The notes under the pieces were generated by a model. It searched no databases, was not told the origin of the DNA, and was given only the letters and a program-made list of their open reading frames with translations. A DNA stretch of 64,000 nt from Sclerotiophoma versabilis (Eukaryota > Ascomycota > Dothideomycetes > Pleosporales > Didymellaceae). The position numbers and the translations under genes were made by a program. Position 1 is the first letter of the stretch, and each line of letters opens with the position of its first letter. The stretch is taken from positions 558,001-622,000 of the forward strand of contig JAAROD010000011.1 of NCBI GenBank assembly GCA_012274445.1, written 5' to 3'. Shown in pieces: positions 22,014 to 31,873 of this stretch.

Positions 22014-25000
22014 GGTGGATTACAATTGTGAGAGATGATGGAGATGAAAGAGAAGATGACACTGATGTCAGTGTCGGAATAGGCCAAGCTCAAAGAGGAC
22101 AAGGAGGGGCAACCAGGACCAAAGGCTGTCAGCTCGGATGGCAATGACAGAAATCCTGTTGTTCCGTGAGATGGTGGTATCCAGAAGGTTATTCCGGGCG
22201 CCAAAGAGGGAGCAGAAGGCGGGGGTAAGAGCCAATATACCGACACAAGCGAGTTGACCTGTGATAGAAGTGGGTTCTGATGAGTGGCTGCGGCGACCCG
22301 TTTTGGGAGACCGTGGAGCAGGGTGGCCTACAGAGGTTGCAGCTTCCTAGCGGGTTGCAAATGCAGCTGTCGTGACCACAACTGAGAGCTGGCTGGTGTT
22401 CAAGAGGGCGCGGCAATGCAGTTGTGCACACTCAGATTGCCCCTTGGATGGCGAACAACTGGACGAAGCTGCTTTGGAGCGTTGTTATTGTGCGGCTCTT
22501 TGCGACGTAATGAAAGTCAGCAGGGTCTTGGGAGGCCGGTTGCAGCGATGGCGGGGTCACGATTGGACGAGACGGTAGGCGACGGCGGCGGGCGGCTGCA
22601 CGTCAGTCGGTCGGGCAGCAAGCAGACAACAGGCGCGAAAGCTATTGTAGTGGTGTCTTACAGCAACGTGAAGCAGCCGGCGTTGGAGTCGATCTGCGAT
22701 TGCGATGGCGGCGTTCAGTGAGCGAGGAAGGAGCAGGAAATCACTGCGGCTGCCCGGAGGCGCCCGATCTACTTATTTTGACAAGCCAGCGCGCCAGCGG
22801 CCTCAGGTGCCCATCAAAAGACAGCTCGAGCTGGCTTCGCGCGATTTGGGTACCACCGCTTTTGCGGCAGCTCAGGTGGGCGAGAACTGTGGAGACAGGC
22901 CACTGCAGTGGCGCGTTGGGCACCAACCTGTGCTGGTGCCCACCAAAACTCCGCTGCAAGCCTCCCTTGATGACAACACGTTTTGATCGGCCGTCTTGTG
23001 CAGTGAACGGTCATTTGTAACTCGCAAAAGCACGATAGTGTGCGTCAACTAATCCAAAGCGAAAGGTTCAGTCGTAATTAACAGTCGTAACTGCCCTTCT
23101 GTGATGAGCGGAAGTGGCTAGCGGCGGCTTGGCCCGTTGCAGATACTTTTTCACCAGCGCCTGAAACCTTGCCTCATCTCAACCAACGCGACCGGCGTGC
23201 TGGGATTGCCTTTGTCTGCCTCGATAGCGACAGTGACGTTGCGTGTTTGTTCCAGCATTGCGGATTTGCCAGGCCCAATGAGCCAGGTCCGAGCGACCTT
23301 ATGTCAGACACTGCTCACCGACTCGCGGATTTCAGCACGCTGAACCAAATGCGAAACTCCCTTCGGTAAAGCTTGGACTATGCAACGAAAGCCGAGGGAG
23401 CTTTCTTGGGCATTTCTGCAGCGCTCCTGGACCCTGGAGGCAGAGGACAGATTTATACAAGAGACGTTCGCAATAGGCTGCAATTGCACTCACCGGTACA
23501 GGCTCCATCCTCGAACCGAACGCCCGCTGCAGATTTCTCCCGAATCGCTGCCTATAGGGTCGCTCCCGTCTGCCGCAGGTTCTGAGACTCCACTTCTTAT
23601 GCTCCATGTCGTGGCTGGCCCTTATTAGTTGGGTTCCGCTCTGTTGATGTGGGCTTCATCACGCAACGACCCTCTGTTTTCAGGCACCGAAGACGACAGC
23701 ACGTGGTTTCGTAACACAGAATCTGCATTCGGCCTTCTGGCACACACGAAAAAGTACATTATGCGCAGCTGCTGTGCGTGAGACGTACTTGCTGTGCGAC
23801 AACACGCTCCCAGGCCGTCAATGCTTGCAGCACGCTAACGTTCATTCTCACACCTTCTTTCCGATCTGTTTGTAGGACCATTTGCCCAGTGTTGTGCGTC
23901 TCATTTCTATTCATTCGAAAGCAGCACCGTATATGAAGCTCGAGATGAATCGACCGCGAGATTTGATCTAACCTGGATCGACGTCCACTGTTAGCACGGG
24001 GCACATCGTTTCCTCATGTTGTTGCACCAGGCCGCCGCAACGCTTCCAAGGTTACGACACCGCTCAACGCTACTGGTTGACCGAGCTGAACACATGAAGA
24101 CCTTTGAACATATTTTGGGCAGCCGGGAGCACCGGGTTGGGCAGAGCCATGAGAGTGAGGTACCTCTCCAGGTGAAAACATATCTCGGAGCATTGGCGCT
24201 TGGTATGATGCCTTAAGAAGGTACTCGGTCGGCTGCGCAATTTCAAATGCCGTTCCATTCATGGCTTCTCTCAACGCCAGTAATTGACAAAATGCTTACC
24301 AATGTAGTTAATAGATGAAGTAGGAACACCCCTTGGACGAGAAGCGCCCACCGACATGGAGGTCAGTCACGAGCACATACGCTGCCCCAGTTCTATCACC
24401 GAAAGCCGCGTACCGATGATATCTCCCCGCAAGTCAACGGCCCGTTTTTTCGATCTATATGTACAGATGATTTACCCAACTGCACTGAAACTTGGGAAAA
24501 CGACAACGGCGGCTGGCAGTATGACCTAGGCCTTGCGACAGAAACCGTTGCACTCAACAGTAGGGTGGTCATACCGCTGACCGGTAAATGCACCTTTTCA
24601 TAGGCTACCTCCCATGAGCCCGTCAGTCCCTACATTGCCTCAGTCGAGAGCACAAACCTTTTGGTACATTGGCCCTAACGATTAGCAGTTTCTGTGTAGT
24701 GTCTCAGTCCTTGCAAAACACCGCACCATGAGTTCGAGATTCGGTGCGTACTGAGCTGAAGGGGTCCGTTAATCCGTAAGAGCCAAGTTCTCTTCACAGT
24801 GATCTGTATCACAACTTCGTTCCGACGAGAACTTGTCTTGCTCTTTGCCTATCGTGTCCGGAACATGTATATGCACGTTCTGTTCGATAAGCTATTACAA
24901 ATTCTATCTGTTATCTTTCTACTGCCCGTTTGCATCACTCTTGGCGCTTGAAAGTGAATTTGTAATTTACAGATCAATTTTGGGCCTGCAGCCTAACTGC

Positions 25001-25609
25001 TACAAGGAACAAATGCTCGGGCTTGTTGCACTCGACTGTCAAGGCAACGTGACGGCTGATTGGATTCTGACAGTGTTCTGCGCATGTTAGCCACAATAAG
25101 ATGTTTTAGTTTTGGGTTTTACACGAACGCAAATGCAAATCCGGACAAGATTTTCTGGGCTTTGAAGAGAGGACATATACAACTCTGGGGCTTGCCTTCA
25201 TGGCACGACACAATCGGAGTCACTCCTTATGCTTTAGATACTACACGCATCAATTGCATCTTTCTTGTTACAGCGACATGATCTGCATGTTGTCCCTCGG
25301 TGAAGTTGGTAGCCACTAAGCCAGCCGGGATAAAACTGATTCTTTGCCACTAAGATGAAGCTATAATTCTTGATTGTGGTGATCATGTGTGATCAAGTAG
25401 AGTTACAACGATTTGAGGTTCCAGTGCTCGACCATGGAACCACTGACGCTAGCGCGAGCGTTCCAGTTGTGGCAGTGAAGTCTTCCACGCCACAACACAC
25501 GTCCTTAACAAGCTTTGGGCTCCGCTTTTGCATCAACTTCGGCGCATAACTTCTGGACAATCACCTTCGTCTCCCCTCAAGCCTAGTTCAGTTATGATGG
25601 CACACCTGG
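22014..25609. other. Gene-empty interval of 3.6 kb
   Basis: Many short frames overlap on both strands with no recognised product. The longest candidates, around 22415-22990 (+), are GC-rich composition artefacts with matching antisense frames. A 9-bp inverted repeat (TGGGCACCA/TGGTGCCCA) sits at 22917-22942. Nothing here is supported as a gene. Confidence 0.5.
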
Positions 25610-26383
25610 ATGCCGTTATCTCCAAAGCAGGAAAACGCAGATACCAGCACAAGCGAAAGAAAAGGCGGCAAGCGCTCGCCAAAACAAACTTTCCATCTGG
25701 AGTCAGCCGGCACTTCGAACATTGAAGCTTTTCGCGCGAAAAGACTCGCAAATGAGCACGCACCGAGTCGCTGGGTCTTGCCCGAGGATATCGACTCCAA
25801 GACCAAGCATGCAGGTGCATACCCAAGGGCAGGTCTGTTGGGTGTACCAACAGAGCTGCGACAGACAATACTGCTCATGAGCTACGACGTAAAAGCGATG
25901 CTAAATTACGAAACACAAGGTACAGAGCCCTGGAAACGGCCGCGGAAATACAAATCACGCATCAGCATCTCTGTGCCTCTAGAGCGTGCATTCACAAATC
26001 TGGAGCAAGCCGCCATCGAGAAATTGAGCGAGCGGATCGTACAATTGTGCCAAGTATCAGAGGTGCTAAGGGACGATATGCAGTACGTAGGGAAGCTGTG
26101 GCAGGAGCAGATGGAGAGGCTTTTGTACCGTAAGGTCGAGATCGACGTACCAAAGTTTCCGATCGTCCTTGTACCAAGAGGCCCGATGTACCGTAGTAGT
26201 AGACAGAAAAGCGTGGTCATTGAGGGAGATGACAAGCCACTGAAGGGAAGGAGGCCAGGAAAGTGCTGGGATTGCACAGAGCGGTATGTGCCTGGCCGGT
26301 CTGAGTGTCCGAGGGCGATCGAGGATTCCCAAAGATGGTTGCGGGAAACAAAAGTGCTTGGTGGCTGGAGAAGCGGGACATAG
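25610..26383 (+). CDS. Hypothetical protein, F-box-like motif and Cys pair, 257 aa
   Basis: No family is recognised beyond a short motif. The N-terminal 60 residues are basic and Ser/Thr-rich. Residues about 75-92, LLGVPTELRQTILLMSYD, resemble the start of the degenerate F-box found in many Dothideomycete proteins (leucine, Pro-Glu/Thr-Glu, hydrophobic run), which would link it to SCF ubiquitin ligases; only the first half of the motif is visible. A helical stretch (FTNLEQAAIEKLSERIVQL) follows, then a basic segment with KCWDCTERYVPGRSECP, which holds three Cys and may bind a metal. Codon order is coherent over the full length and the antisense frames are shorter. Same strand as the coiled-coil gene 272 bp downstream. 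Confidence 0.6.
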   Translation: MPLSPKQENADTSTSERKGGKRSPKQTFHLESAGTSNIEAFRAKRLANEHAPSRWVLPEDIDSKTKHAGAYPRAGLLGVPTELRQTILLMSYDVKAMLNYETQGTEPWKRPRKYKSRISISVPLERAFTNLEQAAIEKLSERIVQLCQVSEVLRDDMQYVGKLWQEQMERLLYRKVEIDVPKFPIVLVPRGPMYRSSRQKSVVIEGDDKPLKGRRPGKCWDCTERYVPGRSECPRAIEDSQRWLRETKVLGGWRSGT

Positions 26384-26655
26384 ACAAAGAGCTCGTTCAA
26401 GGCGACAAAGGTAATGTTCAGTGACTGAGAGTCTGAGAACACTTGCCTTCACCGCGAAATCAGTGCGCCGACTAATCGGTACGTCGAACAATAGAAAACG
26501 CACAGTGACTGATAGTCGTCATCACAAAGGCCGCTTTTGCTCTCGAAGCTTCCTGATCTCGACTTCTCACCTTCTTGTGCGTCTTTGTCGTCATAAAGCC
26601 TTTATTCTATCATCACCGCGGCCGGTCCGCCAACACCCACATTTCCGTCGCCAGC

Positions 26656-29600
26656 ATGTCACAATCCAATCTATTTGCCTTCACCGGAGTTAATTTTCCC
26701 CAATTGTCTTCCTCTAAAGCTAGCCTACACGCAGAAATTTCCAAATTGAAGCGTGAGAACGTGATGCTGCAGCGCGAGGCGCGGGAAGCCAATGATGCAA
26801 ATGGCGAAGCGCACACGCTAGCGGCTGCCAAGAACCAAGCACAGGAGGCTCAACGAGCGACGAAGCGCGCTGAACTCGCTGAGAGAGTCGCCCGCAAGGC
26901 GCTTGATGCTGTCTGCAACACTCGCAAAATGTCGAGCTATCCGATTCCAGGACCCGATAAGTCAGAGAAGCTGAAGAAAGAGGTGGATGAGACGAATAAG
27001 ACGATCGGGAAGCTGCAGGTGGAGCCTAAGACATCCAAGGGTTCCCCGGACAACGCGCCAAACAGCCTCGGTGACACCAACATGAGCCATGACGACTGTA
27101 AGCGCACGCTGCAGCAGCTCAGGGACGAGTCCGAAAAAGACTTCCGCATTGCATCCGAAGAAGCAAGGAGGATAGCTAAGAGGCTGGAACAAGAACTTCA
27201 AGACGTGAGCGAACAACTTCAGCAGCGGAAAAAGGAGGCTGTCAAGACCGGGAAGGAGCTCCAGAGGGTTCGTGAACGCAACGAGAACCTTGAGCACGAT
27301 CTTCAGAGCCATCAAAAATCCCTCAACGAACTCAACGTCGAGTTCGAAACCTGCGTCCACGCCGATCTTGAAAATGCGAACAAGAAGTATGCCGAGCAGC
27401 AAGCGCAGCTACAGGACGCCAAAGCGCGCCTCAGTACAGCCAGAACCGAGAACCAAGAGCTTAACTACGAGCTTGACGAAGTCAAAACAGAGCTCGAAAC
27501 TGTTCACAACGACAGAGATAAGCTTGAGGACAAATTCAAGCACCAAACAGATGTCAACACACACCTGAGCGACATCAACAACAATCTTCGCGCTGACCTC
27601 GTAACGCAAGAAAACACAATTCAAACCCTCCGTTTTGAGCGCAACGACTTCAAACATCGTCTTGAGGATGCGCTGCTGGCATTGGAGAGCAAGGAGAAGA
27701 GCGAAACCGAGGTTCGTGGCACAATGGCAGTACTGGAGGCTGAGGCGGAGGACATCGCTCAAGACTTGAGTAAGCAAAACGACAGTCTTCTAGATGAGAT
27801 AAACACTCTTACTCAGCGTGTGAGTGAGCACAAACAAGACGTATTTCTTAGAGATGAACGCATAGCGTTTCTTCAGCGAGAGAACGAGGTGCTTAAGAAC
27901 GATGTGCTTGAGTACAAGCTTGAGGAAGAGCAGACACATAAGACCGTCAACAGGAGTATCGACCGTCCCATTACATACCGCAAAGTCAGCACCGTCAGTA
28001 ACAGGTCGATGTATGACGAATTTGACGGGCTTTTTGATTTCGACGATGACCAGTCTAATTATACTCATTCCGAAGTCGAGGAGTCCGTGGTAGACTCGAT
28101 CAATCTCGAGCTGTCCGCTGTGCGTGATATCATCACCATCGCTCCTCAAGATATTGCTGCACCCAGGTTGACGGTATCTGTTAGCGATGCTATAGCCACA
28201 ACGCCACGCCGCCAAGACTCCTTCACTGATTGCTCTCCAGTCAGCAGTGTCTCAAGCATCGAGCCTACCCAGCCTGCTGCATCCAGACTTTCCATCTACA
28301 ACGACACAGTTGCAGTTTATGTACCATCTGAGCCTGCAGCTCCTACATTGTCCATGTTCGAGGAGACGGTGGAGAGCCTCTCGCCAATCGAACCCAGATG
28401 GGCACTACTTTCGCTTTCGGCTATCAACGCACCTATGAACTATGCCCCAGCCGAGCTCACCAACTTGTTGTCCGAGCCATCAGCTTCACCCTTATCGATA
28501 TCCGAGTACACGGTAGAAGTGATCTCACCGTCTGAACCCAGAGGAGCGTCGCTCGTACTTTCTAATGTCCGGACAGATCTAGAATACGCTCCAGTTGAGC
28601 CCATGGCTTTGGCGTCAATTGCTATCGCCCAACCGGGGAAGTCTTCTCCCTACATCGGAAAGACGCTTCATTATCTAACAGTTAAGCCTGCGACTCCAGA
28701 AGCACAAACGCTCACTTTGAACATTTCCAAGCACGCTGTTATTAGTCTCAACCCAGATTCAGGCAAAACTTCCGTGACCGATCATCATGCTCATCAAGTC
28801 AAGTTGAACGAGAAGAACCAGAAACTTACTTGCAAGGGCACGAAGCCGGAGGACAGGAACTCGGAACGCTTTGACAGCCTGTGGGAGAAACCTAGCCCAC
28901 CCTGCCCAAGCGTGAATCATTCAGAGCGCAAATACTCGGATGCCAATTCTGAAATCGTAGCTTCAAGACTACAAATACGCAGCCCAATCGATGCTTTCGC
29001 AGGTCTTCCAGAGCCTTCCGGTACTGTCGATCTAGACAAAGTCTCGAGAGCGTGGCCGCTGGAAGACGAACCGATTTATGGGGAAATTGCGTCGCAGCTC
29101 TCAACTCCTATACCCAACTCGCCACCCGCATCCACCAAGTTTACCCCCAGTACACCCGTTTCTTCGACACCCGTCTACACGTCTAGCACCGCGTCCAATA
29201 TATCTGGCGTTGATCTCCTTGTGCACGAAGAGCAATTCAGCACTGAGTGCATCCTTTCCAGGCTCCTCGTTTTCATCCTTGGACTCCAGGTGGTCCCGCA
29301 ACGAATGGAGCCTACGTCAACTCGTGTCGGTTACGTTGTTATAAAAATTGGGCGTAACTCGTTCGTGAACTTTCTGGTCCATTTACTCCTGGCTTTTGTC
29401 ATTGCCTTCCTCGCATGGCGCTGGTGGGATGTTAGGAGCAAGCTCTGGGCTTGGGAGCATGCCAACGGCGTGGGCTTCGGCGAGGGCTACGGCAATACGT
29501 ATGACCACTATGGACCCTACGGAAACGGGAATGGGCTGCTGGGCATGCTACCACATAATTTATTGAGCGCTGACAGTCTTCTGCCAGCCAAGGCTGTTGA

Positions 29601-29673
29601 AGTCATCACAAGCACCGTAAGGGCTTTCGAAGGCTTCATAGGATTTGGCCTTGGGCCGACGGTGCTGTACTGA
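26656..29673 (+). CDS. Long coiled-coil protein with repeat region and C-terminal membrane segment, 1005 aa
   Basis: Single long exon; family not recognised. Residues about 20-80 and 100-430 are almost pure coiled coil, rich in Glu, Lys, Gln and Leu (LHAEISKLKRENVMLQREAR; VNTHLSDINNNLRADLV). An acidic linker (EFDGLFDFDDDQSNY) leads into a degenerate repeat array, about residues 492-667, with roughly 20-22-residue units around P-S-E-P ... L-S-I ... T-V-E. A Ser/Thr/Pro-rich stretch follows. One strong hydrophobic segment near residues 902-923 (FLVHLLLAFVIAFLAWRWW) precedes a Gly/Tyr/Asn-rich tail of about 80 residues. There is no signal peptide, so a cytosolic coiled coil anchored near its C-terminus is inferred, as in golgins, tethers or nuclear-envelope proteins. 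The start at 26656 is preferred over the in-frame ATG at 26575, whose extra residues look like leader. Confidence 0.8.
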   Translation: MSQSNLFAFTGVNFPQLSSSKASLHAEISKLKRENVMLQREAREANDANGEAHTLAAAKNQAQEAQRATKRAELAERVARKALDAVCNTRKMSSYPIPGPDKSEKLKKEVDETNKTIGKLQVEPKTSKGSPDNAPNSLGDTNMSHDDCKRTLQQLRDESEKDFRIASEEARRIAKRLEQELQDVSEQLQQRKKEAVKTGKELQRVRERNENLEHDLQSHQKSLNELNVEFETCVHADLENANKKYAEQQAQLQDAKARLSTARTENQELNYELDEVKTELETVHNDRDKLEDKFKHQTDVNTHLSDINNNLRADLVTQENTIQTLRFERNDFKHRLEDALLALESKEKSETEVRGTMAVLEAEAEDIAQDLSKQNDSLLDEINTLTQRVSEHKQDVFLRDERIAFLQRENEVLKNDVLEYKLEEEQTHKTVNRSIDRPITYRKVSTVSNRSMYDEFDGLFDFDDDQSNYTHSEVEESVVDSINLELSAVRDIITIAPQDIAAPRLTVSVSDAIATTPRRQDSFTDCSPVSSVSSIEPTQPAASRLSIYNDTVAVYVPSEPAAPTLSMFEETVESLSPIEPRWALLSLSAINAPMNYAPAELTNLLSEPSASPLSISEYTVEVISPSEPRGASLVLSNVRTDLEYAPVEPMALASIAIAQPGKSSPYIGKTLHYLTVKPATPEAQTLTLNISKHAVISLNPDSGKTSVTDHHAHQVKLNEKNQKLTCKGTKPEDRNSERFDSLWEKPSPPCPSVNHSERKYSDANSEIVASRLQIRSPIDAFAGLPEPSGTVDLDKVSRAWPLEDEPIYGEIASQLSTPIPNSPPASTKFTPSTPVSSTPVYTSSTASNISGVDLLVHEEQFSTECILSRLLVFILGLQVVPQRMEPTSTRVGYVVIKIGRNSFVNFLVHLLLAFVIAFLAWRWWDVRSKLWAWEHANGVGFGEGYGNTYDHYGPYGNGNGLLGMLPHNLLSADSLLPAKAVEVITSTVRAFEGFIGFGLGPTVLY
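28129..28656 (+). repeat. Degenerate protein-coding repeat array, about seven units of 20-22 residues
   Basis: Inside the coiled-coil gene the translated units begin near P-x-E-P and carry a hydrophobic LSI/LSM/LSL core followed by T-V-E or an equivalent: examples are PSEPAAPTLSMFEETVE, SASPLSISEYTVEVISP and PSEPRGASLVLSNV. Copies are too diverged at DNA level to be a simple minisatellite, so this is an old duplication under protein-level constraint or drift. Confidence 0.55.
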
Positions 29674-30286
29674 GCGACCCCAACTGAATTCTACGGATTG
29701 ATCAGTCTTAGCAGACGAGCTGGCAAGAGGCGCAAATCTTCTAGAAAGTGTTATGATTGTTGGACTCCAAGGACTTGCCAAATTGAGAACGATCTTACAG
29801 ATGAGCCGAAAGGAGCGTATACATGCAAAGGCAGTGCTGCGTTTCAAGGGTACATCAACTCTCGAGATTTGGCTGATAACGATGCATGTATCTTCGATCT
29901 GCCGGAGTCGCTTGAGCGGTGTTCTGTTCTGCTTTGCTTTGGCTTTAGCCTCCCGGTTTCGTGTTTCATTCCACCGATACCCCGATACCCACTGCGCTCT
30001 CCTCTACTCTTATAGCGCTTATTTAGTGCATCTTCTACTTGGAATTTGCCTGCCTCCGCGTTTTCAACTTAACGTCAGTATTATTTGCTACCGTCTGTCA
30101 GCAATTGCATGGAGGTTGTCTCTGCCTTCTTTGACACCTTTAGACACGATCTCAAAGAGGCTCAAATTTTTGCTATATCGGTCGTTGACATGATGAGCAT
30201 TCAATAATTAGATTTATCTAACCTCGGAGCCGATTGCATACCCTGAGCAGCAGAGAGCGTCAGCATTAGATCTCAAACAAGCATCC
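29674..30286. other. Intergenic region downstream of coiled-coil gene
   Basis: Contains a 146-codon frame (29753-30193 +) that is hydrophobic and Cys-rich in the way of out-of-frame translation, and matches nothing known. No supported gene. Confidence 0.5.
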
Positions 30287-30735
30287 TCAACTGCCAGCAA
30301 GCCTCGTAACAGCAGGCATATTCCTCACCCACTCCTCCGCCCCACCCTCTGTGATATCTACCAACCACCTCGCCAATAAACTCCTGTTCGTACTCATAGT
30401 CCAACCCTTCACCCTGAGCGGTCTAACATACAACTTTCCCTCCTCCCTCCCCTTCGACCAACTTGCCGCATCAGACTCACCCGGAATGGCCGCAATAAGG
30501 AAGATTGTCCAGCCGAGATCGTCCGCAGTGTTCAAGAAGTTGCGGTACACTGCTCGAGCGAAGAGCTTCATGTACGCCAAGACCGGGGATGTCGTGACAA
30601 CCCACGAATCCTCTGATTTTTGTGGAAAATCCTCTTCACTCCGTGCTCTCGCATGGCAGGGATCACAGTGTTGCGGTACATGTCGGCGTATAGTGTTGGG
30701 GCAATGTGTGTGTCTGTGATCTGAGAAACAGGCAT
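30287..30735 (-). pseudogene. Relic of an NmrA-like/NAD(P)-binding Rossmann protein, truncated and frameshifted
   Basis: Two frames on the minus strand together look like the middle and C-terminal part of a fungal NAD(P)-binding, NmrA/SDR-type protein. Near 30625-30735 one frame reads YRNTVIPAMREHGVKRIF, a helix-beta step typical of these proteins. Another frame, 30287 to about 30620, reads MKLFARAVYRNFL, LGWTIFLIAAIPG and a C-terminal SLLARWLVDITEG ... WVRNMPAVTRLAGS. No GT-AG intron of workable size joins them, so an indel is the simplest explanation. The N-terminal half with the glycine-rich dinucleotide loop is absent; an in-frame stop lies just before 30735 and a different relic begins there. 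Family assignment is from motif memory and is moderate. Confidence 0.6.
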
Positions 30736-31792
30736 TCATCACTGTCTCGTGGAGAACATTCGATTGCTGGGAAATATTGTACAACTTGTAAATTTCGAAG
30801 TTGTTTTTGCATCTTCAGTAAACTGGCACATAAACTTGACAGCTGCTGTCAACCTTTTTGATCAAATGCTCAGACAGTTTGGTGAAGGACATCAAGGAAC
30901 CACAATGATAAGCACACTCCTTGGGAGACTTCGCTGCAACGTCCCATCAAAATGCTCTGTCTGGTATACCGAACAAGCTTTATTGCGATTCTTTGCAGTT
31001 ATGGTCGTTTATCAGGATGCCATTGCCGGTACCGCTCGTGCGAAGACGCCCGCACTACTTGGGCATTATGACGAGCTCCTCGCTAGATCTTCCAACCTCG
31101 ATACATTATCAGACCTGTTGAACTTTGAAAGATCTGTAGGTTGTCCAAACTGGGTGCTGCGATCCATTGCAGAGATTTCCTCTCTACATGGATGGAGCAA
31201 GGAGGCGAAGCAGGCAGGCACTCTTGACATCATTAGTCTTTTGCAGCCTGGGACTTTTATCCAGAAGGAACTTTGTAATAGCATGGCTAGACTGGACGAT
31301 CCCGCTGCACATGTACCACCTCAGATAGAGATCAACCCGTACCGACGTCTTGAGTCGATTCTGGTCAGATCCAACATCACACAAGGCCCAAACCCCTCTC
31401 AATCAGCCGCCTGTCACACCATTGGCATAATATGGGCCCATGCTACTGAGGTTTACCTCATCACCGTTCTAGCTGGCTGGCAGCCAGGCAATGTCCAGCT
31501 TCGCAGCCATGTTGCACAAGCTCTGCTTCTCCTCGAAACCATCGATAACCTGAGCTGGCTCCGAACCTTGGCGTGGCCGTTTTGTATTGCTGGCTGTTTC
31601 GCTATTGAGCGACAAGAGGCAGCATTTCGCAATGTAGCCAACGCCTCGGGCGCGCTCGCTATGTTTGGAACGTTGCGCGATGCACTCACAGTCATGGAAA
31701 AGGTATGGAGTCTGCGATGCCATTGTAATGCTGATGTGTGGGATATTTCGTACTGTTTGCGAATCCTTAGGCACAGCGTGTTATTGGTGTGA
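30725..31792 (+). pseudogene. N-terminally truncated fungal-specific transcription factor (middle/C-terminal domain only)
   Basis: An open frame of about 355 codons encodes what looks like the regulatory domain of a Zn2Cys6 transcription factor (Fungal_trans_2-like): LVNFEVVFASSVNWHINLTA, WVLRSIAEISSLHGW, WAHATEVYLITVLAGWQPG, then WPFCIAGCFAIERQE and the usual end VWDISYCLRILRHSVLLV. The C-terminus is complete. The zinc cluster and roughly the first 200-300 residues expected for the family are missing: an in-frame stop lies at 30722-30724, the frame has no ATG at its start, and the upstream DNA is the antisense of another relic. A far-upstream exon cannot be excluded, but the intervening DNA offers none that I can see. 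It cannot bind DNA as it stands. Confidence 0.65.
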
Positions 31793-31873
31793 TCTATGAC
31801 TTCACAGCGCATGTCATCGGCTCAACGTATGCATTCGAAGCGACAACCAAACCTCGCCATATCGATACACCCT

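Noticed and set aside
22415..22990. GC-rich frames on the plus strand
   Set aside because: Equal-length antisense frames, no motif, no splice partners; composition artefacts.
29753..30193. 146-codon frame downstream of the coiled-coil gene
   Set aside because: Hydrophobic Cys/Arg-rich translation typical of a wrong frame; no homology recognised.
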